Source of the DNA: Sulfurospirillum sp. UBA6810
GTDB lineage: Bacteria > Campylobacterota > Campylobacteria > Campylobacterales > Sulfurospirillaceae
DNA length: 6,332 nt
Assembly (NCBI GenBank): GCA_002469305.1
Contig: DKEY01000047.1
Span: 1-6,332, forward strand
Reading direction: 5' to 3'
Shown: one piece after another, positions 1 through 5,395 of the stretch
Numbering within the stretch: position 1 is the first letter of the stretch
Layout: each line of letters begins with the position of its first letter
Notes under the pieces: generated by a model
What the model was told of the DNA's origin: nothing
Databases searched by the model: none
What the model saw: only the letters and a program-made list of their open reading frames with translations
Position numbers and translations under genes: made by a program

Positions 1-103
1 AGCAAATCACTCTCTTCGAGAAAGCACAACCCAGAGGGTCGTAACTTTACATGTAAACTTTCCAAAAGGCTAATTCCTTAAAAATTCAGACTTTTTACAA
101 AAC
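1..103. other. Unassigned stretch downstream of napA, no gene supported
   Basis: No complete gene is visible here on either strand. On the plus strand three frames run in from the window edge and stop at 42-44, 71-73 and 79-81, so the tail of an incoming plus-strand gene is possible. The frame ending at 42-44 (reading ...LFEKAQPRGS) looks most protein-like, but the stretch is too short to decide. On the minus strand there is no recognisable start of napG, the gene that follows napA in the usual Campylobacterota nap operon. Two small inverted repeats are present: TCTC/GAGA at 11-21 and ACCC/GGGT at 29-39. A TTACATGTAA palindrome lies at 47-56. Confidence 0.4.
46..57. repeat. TTTACATGTAAA palindrome, copy 1
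   Basis: This is a perfect 12-bp palindrome with the core TTACATGTAA at 47-56. The same 10-base core occurs exactly at 111-120, 3134-3143 and 5338-5347. Its function is unknown. It could be a dimeric-regulator site or part of a downstream RNA structure. Confidence 0.5.
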
Positions 104-127
104 AAAAATCTTACATGTAAGATTTTT
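104..127 (-). terminator. Perfect 24-bp palindrome at the napA 3' end, probable (possibly bidirectional) terminator
   Basis: A perfect inverted repeat is centred on TTACATGTAA (111-120), with arms AAAAATC and GATTTTT. It starts inside the last base of the napA stop codon. Read in the napA direction it gives an A-tract, a hairpin (stem up to 10 bp with a CATG loop) and then a T-rich run (ATTTTTGTTTTG), which is the form of an intrinsic terminator. Read on the plus strand it also ends in a T run (123-128), so it could serve two convergent genes. The stem is poor in G+C, so it may be leaky, or it may act as an mRNA 3'-end stabiliser or an operator. It sits where napG would be expected to follow in an uninterrupted nap operon. 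Confidence 0.5.
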
Positions 128-2946
128 TATGCTTTGTAAAGCTTAACCGCGCACTTTTTAAAGTCTGTTTGTTTTGACATAGGACATGTTGCATCTAAAC
201 AAACTTTGTTAATAAATACTTTTTCATCAAACCAAGGAACAAAGATAAGACCTCTTGGAGTTCTATTTCTTCCTCTTGTTTCTACTCTGGCTTTTACTTT
301 TCCACGACGTGACTCAACCCAAATAGCTCCACCTTGGATAAAGCCTTTTTCCTTTGCATCTTCAGGGTGCATATAACAAAGAGCTTCAGGAACGGCGCGG
401 TATAGCTCAGGTACTCTCATAGTCATAGTACCACTATGCCAATGCTCTAGTACACGACCTGTACACATCCAAGTATCATACTCATTATCAGGCATCTCTG
501 GTGGATCCATATATGGACGTGCAAAGATTTTTGCTTTGTTTTTCAATGATTTTGGATTTTTATCTTTGATTCCTTGTAAATCACCTTGAGCAAGTGCTTT
601 TGCTAAAGAACCATAAAAAGCAAAGTCGCTATCAGGACTTGCTTTTTTTGCATATGGATCATACTTAGTGTTAAATCTCCACTGAGTCTCTTTACCATCT
701 ACAACTGGCCACTTAAGCCCTCTTACTCTATGGTATGTATCAAAATCAGCCAAGTCATGTGCATGACCACGACCAAAGTTTGCATACTCTTCAAAAAGAT
801 ACTTGTGTAAGAAATAACCATATCCCTCAAATACTTTTCCATCAGAGCCGATTACTTTTCTGCTATCACCACTACACTCAGAGTTATCAAAACCAGCTTG
901 GATAGGGTCATTTAAATCAACCTTATATGCTTTTGCTCTCTCATTTCCAAAGAGAATTTCATACATAGTTGTCTCTTCATTGTATCCCATCTTTTTCGCT
1001 TCTTCAATAACACTTGGAAGTTTTTTAGGGCTACCATCTGCATTTTTTCCACGAAGTGGTTGCTCACCCCAAGTATCTTTTACTTTAATTCTTTTTGAAA
1101 ATTCAACCCATTGCCAAGTATCACTCATCGCATCACCTACTGGAAGTACTTGTTGCTTCCATAGCTGTGTACGACGTTCCGCATTACCATATCCACCCCA
1201 CTTCTCATATATCATCGCTGTTGGCAAGATAAGGTCAGATACTTTTGCAGAAATTCCTGGATAGCCATCACTACAAACGATAAAATTATCCATCTCACGA
1301 GCTGCTTTTATCCAGTGACTTGCATTTGCTGTATCTTGGTATGGATTACATACGTTAATCCAAGCAAATTTTACAACACCATCTTCAATATCTCTGTGGA
1401 TTTTCATGATGTGCTGATTTCCAACAGGATTGAGTGTTTTTGCAGGCACTTTCCAAACATTTTCAACTATCTCTCTATGTTTTGGATTTGCTACCATCAT
1501 ATCAGCTGGAAGTCTATGACAGAATGTTCCAACTTCACGCGCAGTTCCACAAGCACTTGGTTGTCCTGTAAGTGAAAACGCACCATTACCTGGTTTTGCT
1601 TGTTTTCCTAGTAAAAAGTGTACGTTGTAAGAGAGTGTATTTACCCAAGTACCACGTGTATGTTGGTTCATACCCATAGTCCAGAAACTTACAACTTTTC
1701 TGCTTTTTTCTATATATAAATCTGCAAGCATTTGTAGTTTTTTCTTAAACTCTTCGATATCCTCTAGTGGATCACCTTTTGAGATTTTTGCTACATAATC
1801 AAGTGTATATGGATCTAAGAATTTTTTATACTCATCAAAGCTTATTTCCCAGTGCTTTAAGCCTTGGTCTTTGTGCTTCATAGTATCTCCAGCTTTATAA
1901 CCAAATGGCTCTAGTGCTGGACCCTCTTTTTCGGATACAACTGTTTGCATCTCTTTATTTACTATCTCTAACTCTTTTGCAGAGTATTTACCATCTTTGA
2001 TAGCTTTTTCACTTGCTGTTCTCATACCATAACCGATATTAACTGGTTGTGATGCAAACACGATGTGCTTGTTTACAAAATCCCAGTCGATTGACTCAGG
2101 TGCATTATAAACTATCTCTCTTGCGATGTAGTTCCACAGCGCAAGGTCTGTATTTGGTGAGAAAATTATCTCTATATCAGAGAGGTCAGATCCTCTATGT
2201 CTATAAGTAGAGATATTGACTACTTTTACACGCTCAGGGTCTGTAAGTTTTCTATCTGAAACCCTTGACCAAAGAATTGGATGCATTTCAGCCATGTTGG
2301 CACCCCAAGTTACAACAGTATCTGTAAGTTCGATATCATCATAACAGCCACTTGGCTCATCTATACCAAATGTTTGGTAAAAACCAACAACGGCACTTGC
2401 CATACAGTGACGAGCATTTGGGTCTATCGCGTTTGAACGGAAACCACCCTTCATCATCTTTTGTGCTGCATAGCCTTCCATGATAGTGTATTGACCTGAA
2501 GCAAATACAGCTATACCCTCTGGACCACTAGCTTTAAGAGCTTTTTTTGCATGAAATTCCATCTCATCAAATGCTCTTTTCCAGCTAACTGGCTTAAACT
2601 TACCGTTTTTGTCAAATTCACCTTTTTCGTTCACACGTAAAAGTGGTTGTTTTAAACGATCAGCTCCATACATAATCTTTGCATTAAAGTATCCTTTGAT
2701 ACAGTTTAATCCACGATTTACCGGAGCAGCTGGATCACCTTTTACCGCGACAATTTTACCAGCTTTTGTAGCGACCATGATACCACAACCAGTACCACAG
2801 AAACGACAAACTGATTTGTCCCATCTCCAACCAGCTTCTGCTTGTGCTGCTGCTGCTTGTGCTTCTTGTGGTACTGTTATACCAACACATGCTGCGGCAC
2901 TTGCTGCTGCTGTTGTCTTTAAAAAGTCTCTTCTTGAAAGCGACAT
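127..2946 (-). CDS. napA: Periplasmic nitrate reductase catalytic subunit NapA
   Basis: NapA reduces nitrate to nitrite in the periplasm, using a Mo-bis-MGD cofactor and one [4Fe-4S] cluster; electrons normally arrive through NapB and a quinol dehydrogenase (NapGH or NapC). Residues 4-10 (SRRDFLK) form a twin-arginine export motif, followed by an Ala-rich stretch with a likely cleavage site after AQA (about residue 31). The cluster ligands are Cys47, Cys50, Cys54 and Cys82, and Lys84 in CIKGY is the electron-relay lysine. Cys181 in ARHCMAS is the expected molybdenum ligand. Downstream blocks match the family: GMNQHTRGTW, GKQAKPGNGAFSLTGQPSA, CNPYQ and the C-terminal pterin-binding region with TGRVLEHWHSGTMT. 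The 939 residues exceed the roughly 830 of the E. coli type because of insertions typical of Campylobacterota NapA. The start is fixed by AGGAGG at 2952-2957, five bases upstream, and by the Tat motif. No frameshift or missing ligand is seen. NapB, NapG, NapH and the chaperone NapD are not in the window. Confidence 0.97.
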   Translation of the reverse strand: MSLSRRDFLKTTAAASAAACVGITVPQEAQAAAAQAEAGWRWDKSVCRFCGTGCGIMVATKAGKIVAVKGDPAAPVNRGLNCIKGYFNAKIMYGADRLKQPLLRVNEKGEFDKNGKFKPVSWKRAFDEMEFHAKKALKASGPEGIAVFASGQYTIMEGYAAQKMMKGGFRSNAIDPNARHCMASAVVGFYQTFGIDEPSGCYDDIELTDTVVTWGANMAEMHPILWSRVSDRKLTDPERVKVVNISTYRHRGSDLSDIEIIFSPNTDLALWNYIAREIVYNAPESIDWDFVNKHIVFASQPVNIGYGMRTASEKAIKDGKYSAKELEIVNKEMQTVVSEKEGPALEPFGYKAGDTMKHKDQGLKHWEISFDEYKKFLDPYTLDYVAKISKGDPLEDIEEFKKKLQMLADLYIEKSRKVVSFWTMGMNQHTRGTWVNTLSYNVHFLLGKQAKPGNGAFSLTGQPSACGTAREVGTFCHRLPADMMVANPKHREIVENVWKVPAKTLNPVGNQHIMKIHRDIEDGVVKFAWINVCNPYQDTANASHWIKAAREMDNFIVCSDGYPGISAKVSDLILPTAMIYEKWGGYGNAERRTQLWKQQVLPVGDAMSDTWQWVEFSKRIKVKDTWGEQPLRGKNADGSPKKLPSVIEEAKKMGYNEETTMYEILFGNERAKAYKVDLNDPIQAGFDNSECSGDSRKVIGSDGKVFEGYGYFLHKYLFEEYANFGRGHAHDLADFDTYHRVRGLKWPVVDGKETQWRFNTKYDPYAKKASPDSDFAFYGSLAKALAQGDLQGIKDKNPKSLKNKAKIFARPYMDPPEMPDNEYDTWMCTGRVLEHWHSGTMTMRVPELYRAVPEALCYMHPEDAKEKGFIQGGAIWVESRRGKVKARVETRGRNRTPRGLIFVPWFDEKVFINKVCLDATCPMSKQTDFKKCAVKLYKA

Positions 2947-2951
2947 AGATA

Positions 2952-2957
2952 CCTCCT
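2952..2957 (-). promoter_or_regulatory. Strong napA ribosome binding site
   Basis: On the minus strand AGGAGG lies five bases before the napA ATG. It is a full Shine-Dalgarno match, and together with the Tat motif directly after the ATG it confirms the start. Confidence 0.85.
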
Positions 2958-2976
2958 GATTTGAGTTACAGTGAAA

Positions 2977-2985
2977 ATTGTATCA
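2977..2985 (-). promoter_or_regulatory. Predicted extended -10 of the napA promoter
   Basis: On the minus strand the sequence reads TGATACAAT: a TGn extension followed by TACAAT (2982 down to 2977). The implied transcription start is near 2970, giving a leader of about 24 nt. There is no good -35 hexamer at the right distance; its place is taken by the FNR/CRP-type box at 3006-3019, as expected for an activator-dependent promoter. This is inferred from sequence only. Confidence 0.55.
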
Positions 2986-3005
2986 GTTGGTACTAAGGTA
3001 AAGCT

Positions 3006-3019
3006 ATGACATAGGTCAA
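3006..3019 (-). promoter_or_regulatory. FNR/CRP-family box upstream of napA
   Basis: On the minus strand the site is TTGAC-CTAT-GTCAT, an imperfect dyad close to the FNR-type consensus TTGAT-N4-ATCAA. Its centre is 42.5 bp upstream of the inferred napA start, and 23 bp separate it from the TACAAT hexamer. This is a class II activator position. The nrfH promoter has the same box (11 of 14 bases identical) with a 22-bp gap. The probable ligand is the Crp/Fnr protein encoded at 4445-5101, by inference. Confidence 0.6.
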
Positions 3020-3042
3020 ATTATATTTGTGATAAGAAAAAG

Positions 3043-3075
3043 AAATAAATAGGAGTATATGACTCCTATTTATTT
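3043..3075 (-). terminator. Intrinsic terminator of the regulator-sensor operon
   Basis: A perfect 14-bp inverted repeat (3043-3056 and 3062-3075) with a five-base loop overlaps the stop codon of the P-box membrane protein. In the direction of transcription it is followed by a T-rich run (CTTTTTCTTATC). It separates this operon from napA, which lies on the same strand and has its own promoter just downstream. The arm contains AGGAGT, and the rest of the stem is AT-rich. Confidence 0.75.
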
Positions 3076-4430
3076 CCCTCTGATTTTTCTACAAGTGAGT
3101 TAAGATTGTTTTGAAGTTTCTCTAACATATTCTTTACATGTAAGAGATGTTCTGTGGATTCTATGGCTATATCTTCTGTGGCATTGACACGTCTGTCAAA
3201 GTTATTTTTCTCTTTTTCATCTACATTCAAATCTTTTAAAGCCTCTTCAACATCATCAGCTAAAAACTGTAACTCCCTCACAGCAAATTCAGCTTTGCTG
3301 ATAGCCTCTTGAGAGTGTGTCATCGCAGAGTTTACTTTTGAAACAAATTTGGCGATATGACTTGAAGCCTCTTTGAGTTCATCCTCACTATCTTCACCAA
3401 CCAAAACTCCTGTGGTAGATAAAGAGGATAAATCTGTATCTTTTAACTCTTTTGCTTTTTTAACAAAGTCATTTACATGGCTTGTGATTTCACGAGCAAG
3501 CAGATATGTATATAAGATGATGATAAGAACAACCATCAAAGCCATATACTGAAAAGTTACAAAAAGATTATTTTTGCTTTCACTATAATCTGTATAGAGC
3601 CAAACAGCTGCATCCATAGTATTTAAGAGTTTTATATTTTTTTCATAGATATAGGAGATGATTCCATTGATGTGGTTTTCATCTTTAACAAGTTTCATAA
3701 CATACGTCTCATGCTCCTGCCAAAAAGCGTAACAGTTTTTAACACTCTCATATACAGGTTCTATCTTTTGTATATCTGGATCATTTAAAAACTGCTCTAA
3801 AACTTGTGTGTACATCTTTTTTGCATTTATAAAGTTAAGATAGTCTTCTTCATTGTCAGTTCTTAGATATCTCTCTACAAAAAGACCCATCCTTTGACTG
3901 AGCATCCTCTGACGACCTGAGTAGTCTATATACTCTCCACTCAAATTTGCACTTACCATACTTTTTACTATCTTATCTGAAAGTGCTAAAAGATGTGTTG
4001 TCTTATGGATTAAAACTTCAACATCTGGTTTTACATGTATCATCAACTCTTTAAGTGTTTCTATATTTTCCTTAAAAGGAGCCCAGATAGCCAAAACCTC
4101 TTTGAGTTTATTTGCTATTTTTATATCTTGAGGAGCATATATCCCTTTAACTTGATTTCCATACAACAAGTCATTTAAGTTTTCTCCAAATAAATCAACC
4201 GCACTATTTAACTCACGAAAGTCATTTGATTCTTTGTGTTTGAGATAAAATATCTCCTTACTCATCTTTTGAGTAAGCATTCTTTGCTTACCCGCTATAT
4301 TGATGATAAGAGAGTCTTTTTTACTCTTATTGTTCATATACACAGTTAAAACTATAACTGAGATGATGATAAAGGAGAGCAATCCACCTACATACTTTAA
4401 CTTTTTACTTATCCCTGATGGCTTAAACAT
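3066..4430 (-). CDS. Membrane sensor with tandem NarX/PilJ-type P-box domains and no known output domain
   Basis: This 454-residue protein has an N-terminal membrane segment (about 13-32), a periplasmic region of about 260 residues, a second membrane segment (about 293-311) and a helical, charged cytoplasmic tail (312-454). The periplasmic part has two P-box-like motifs: NIAGKQRMLTQKM (44-56) and DYSGRQRMLSQRM (169-181). Motifs of this type form the nitrate/nitrite-binding helix of NarX and NarQ and occur in the N-terminal domain of PilJ-type transducers. The tail looks like coiled coil, but I see no histidine-kinase H/N/G boxes, no MCP hairpin-tip signature, and no GGDEF, EAL or phosphatase motif. 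The start ATG follows AAAGGG by about six bases and lies 14 bp after the stop of the Crp/Fnr gene, so the two are almost certainly cotranscribed. From the family and the nap/nrf context I infer a nitrate or nitrite sensor. How it signals is unknown. Annotation pipelines would probably call it a type IV pili methyl-accepting chemotaxis transducer N-terminal domain protein. Confidence 0.8.
   Translation of the reverse strand: MFKPSGISKKLKYVGGLLSFIIISVIVLTVYMNNKSKKDSLIINIAGKQRMLTQKMSKEIFYLKHKESNDFRELNSAVDLFGENLNDLLYGNQVKGIYAPQDIKIANKLKEVLAIWAPFKENIETLKELMIHVKPDVEVLIHKTTHLLALSDKIVKSMVSANLSGEYIDYSGRQRMLSQRMGLFVERYLRTDNEEDYLNFINAKKMYTQVLEQFLNDPDIQKIEPVYESVKNCYAFWQEHETYVMKLVKDENHINGIISYIYEKNIKLLNTMDAAVWLYTDYSESKNNLFVTFQYMALMVVLIIILYTYLLAREITSHVNDFVKKAKELKDTDLSSLSTTGVLVGEDSEDELKEASSHIAKFVSKVNSAMTHSQEAISKAEFAVRELQFLADDVEEALKDLNVDEKEKNNFDRRVNATEDIAIESTEHLLHVKNMLEKLQNNLNSLVEKSEGNK
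3134..3143. repeat. TTACATGTAA palindrome, intragenic copy
   Basis: This is an exact copy of the 10-base palindrome found at 47-56, 111-120 and 5338-5347. Here it lies inside the sensor gene, where it encodes part of LHVKN, so it may be coincidental. A near copy (TTACATGTAT) lies at 4031-4040 in the same gene, again over an HVK triplet. Confidence 0.4.
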
Positions 4431-4444
4431 GCTAAACCCTTTCC

Positions 4445-5101
4445 CTACTCATAAATTTCTCTTAATTCATCAGCATTTAAAATGACTATGTTATTTTTAT
4501 CGACTTCTATGATTCCATTTCTTGTTAGCTTTTTTAAAATTCTTGAAAGTGTTTCTGGCTGAATATGTAACATATAAGCAATTTCGTGTTTTTTCATATG
4601 GTTAAATGTTTTTAAATCATTTATCAACATATGCGCAACCTTCGCGGTTCCATCAAACACAACATCTCTACTTATGATACACTGCAGTTTTTGTATCATG
4701 CTAAATGCCTCTTGTAACATGATGTGCATAAACTTTTGATTTTTATACATCAAATCTTTAAATTTTTGCCCATCAAAGACTATTACTTCGCTATCTTCAA
4801 GAAATTCAGAGTTTGCATAACAACTCACCATATACTCATCACATAGTTTTGATACATTAAATATCAACGAATGAGAATCCAACTTATACAGATAGATTTC
4901 ATTATCAAATCTATCTACTTTATAAAACTTCAAAGAACCACTTACTATATAGTAAATATCCTCTTTATCTTCACGTTCATAAAACAAGATATCCATAGCA
5001 TTAAAGTTTTTAACTTTTGCACTATCTAAAAGCTCTGTTACTATTTCTTCATCTAATGACTTAAAAAAAGGTATCTCTTTTAAATAATCAATATCAATCA
5101 C
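4445..5101 (-). CDS. Crp/Fnr-family transcriptional regulator without Fe-S cysteines
   Basis: A 218-residue protein with an N-terminal cyclic-nucleotide-binding-type beta-roll (about 10-115; DILFYEREDKEDIYYIVSGSLKFY is typical), a long dimerisation helix (about 120-145) and a C-terminal winged helix (about 150-218). The recognition helix QPETLSRILKKL carries Glu183, Ser186 and Arg187 in the E-x-x-S-R pattern that FNR uses to read TTGA half-sites. The only cysteines are 87, 94 and 141, so the N-terminal four-cysteine cluster of oxygen-sensing FNR is absent. Nor do I see the cAMP-contact pattern of CRP. It therefore resembles the NssR/DNR type of nitrogen-oxide-linked regulators, but the effector is not known. 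The start is GTG (5099-5101), preceded by AAAAGG with six-base spacing, and gives the usual family N terminus. It is the first gene of an operon with the P-box membrane protein. It probably acts on the boxes upstream of napA and nrfH (inferred). Confidence 0.88.
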   Translation of the reverse strand: MIDIDYLKEIPFFKSLDEEIVTELLDSAKVKNFNAMDILFYEREDKEDIYYIVSGSLKFYKVDRFDNEIYLYKLDSHSLIFNVSKLCDEYMVSCYANSEFLEDSEVIVFDGQKFKDLMYKNQKFMHIMLQEAFSMIQKLQCIISRDVVFDGTAKVAHMLINDLKTFNHMKKHEIAYMLHIQPETLSRILKKLTRNGIIEVDKNNIVILNADELREIYE

Positions 5102-5138
5102 TTGTTGCCTTTTGTGTATGATGTTGTAAGAACATTAA

Positions 5139-5147
5139 ATTTTAACA
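5139..5147 (-). promoter_or_regulatory. Predicted extended -10 of the regulator-sensor operon
   Basis: On the minus strand TGTTAAAAT combines a TGn extension with TAAAAT (5144 down to 5139). The implied start is near 5132, about 30 nt before the GTG. No convincing -35 is seen. The only FNR/CRP-type box in this divergent region (5208-5221) would be centred near -82 from this start. This is a sequence-only prediction. Confidence 0.4.
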
Positions 5148-5207
5148 TAACAATCCTACATTTATAAACTTTTCATGGTATTTTTCCCAAAAATATATTT
5201 TTTTTAC

Positions 5208-5221
5208 TTGACATAAATCAT
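5208..5221 (+). promoter_or_regulatory. FNR/CRP-family box upstream of nrfHA
   Basis: The site is TTGAC-ATAA-ATCAT, close to the TTGAT-N4-ATCAA consensus and identical at 11 of 14 positions to the box before napA. Its centre is 41.5 bp upstream of the start implied by the TAATAT at 5244-5249, which is the canonical class II activator position. Confidence 0.65.
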
Positions 5222-5243
5222 GTCTTTACTAAAAAAATTTTTG

Positions 5244-5249
5244 TAATAT
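5244..5249 (+). promoter_or_regulatory. Predicted -10 of the nrfHA promoter
   Basis: TAATAT lies 22 bp downstream of the FNR/CRP-type box, with no -35 hexamer needed. The implied transcription start is near 5256, leaving an unusually long leader of about 140 nt before the nrfH GTG. Confidence 0.55.
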
Positions 5250-5332
5250 TGCAACTTAAGAATTGAAATTACTCTTTTGCAAGGAGGTTTTATTCATTAA
5301 TAAACTCGTCTAAAACACGTTGAAAAAAGAGC

Positions 5333-5352
5333 TTAGTTTACATGTAAACTAA
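5333..5352. repeat. Perfect 20-bp palindrome in the nrfH leader (TTACATGTAA family)
   Basis: TTAGTTTACATGTAAACTAA is a perfect palindrome and carries the same core as the copies at 47-56, 111-120 and 3134-3143. In RNA it could form an 8-bp stem with a CATG loop. In DNA it is a suitable dimeric operator, and it would lie at about +78 to +97, which suits a repressor or roadblock rather than an activator. Confidence 0.55.
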
Positions 5353-5383
5353 AGTAGGTGTCATAAGTATGACAAAAACGAAC

Positions 5384-5392
5384 AAAGGAGGG
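5384..5392 (+). promoter_or_regulatory. nrfH ribosome binding site that decides a GTG start
   Basis: AAAGGAGGG ends three bases before GTG at 5396. An in-frame ATG at 5369 has only a weak TAGGTG upstream and would place this strong Shine-Dalgarno inside the coding region. The GTG start gives 177 residues opening with KENKFLVYS, which matches the N terminus and length I recall for Wolinella NrfH (MNKSKFLVYS). Confidence 0.75.
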
Positions 5393-5395
5393 AAT

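Larger units (their letters stand above)
5256..5395 (+). other. Long nrfH 5' leader with an orphan Shine-Dalgarno and a palindrome
   Basis: If transcription starts near 5256, the leader is about 140 nt. It contains a perfect anti-SD match, AAGGAGGT, at 5281-5288 that serves no visible gene. Eight bases after its GGAGG is ATT (5296), which opens only a five-codon frame ending in TAA. Further on is the palindrome at 5333-5352, ending 31 bases before the real nrfH Shine-Dalgarno. I recognise no known riboswitch class. The leader may regulate translation or simply be a relic. Confidence 0.4.

Noticed and set aside
1..44. 3' end of a plus-strand gene (frame stopping at 42-44)
   Set aside because: Fourteen codons are too few to recognise or to distinguish from chance, and the other frames are also open.
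980..1575. Open frames on the plus strand at 980-1264 and 1315-1575
   Set aside because: Both lie opposite conserved napA coding sequence and show no family features; they are frame shadows.
2609..2959. 116-codon open frame on the plus strand
   Set aside because: It is antisense to the well-supported Tat and Fe-S region of napA, has no good ribosome site, and its sequence is the complement of Ala-rich napA codons.
3066..4430. Chemotaxis receptor (MCP) reading of the P-box protein
   Set aside because: The tail is too short and lacks the conserved MCP hairpin-tip sequence, so only the N-terminal sensor part resembles PilJ/NarX.
4300..4485. 61-codon plus-strand open frame
   Set aside because: It is antisense to the start of the sensor gene and the end of the regulator gene, with no plausible start region or domain.
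4445..5101. True oxygen-sensing FNR
   Set aside because: The N-terminal cysteine cluster is missing; only three scattered cysteines are present.
5320..5352. TTG-started ten-codon frame ending in TAA inside the palindrome
   Set aside because: It lies more than 30 bases from the orphan Shine-Dalgarno and has no ribosome site of its own.
5369..5395. nrfH start at the upstream ATG (5369)
   Set aside because: The strong AAAGGAGGG lies between this ATG and the GTG at 5396, and the GTG gives the family length and N terminus. It is kept only as an alternative.
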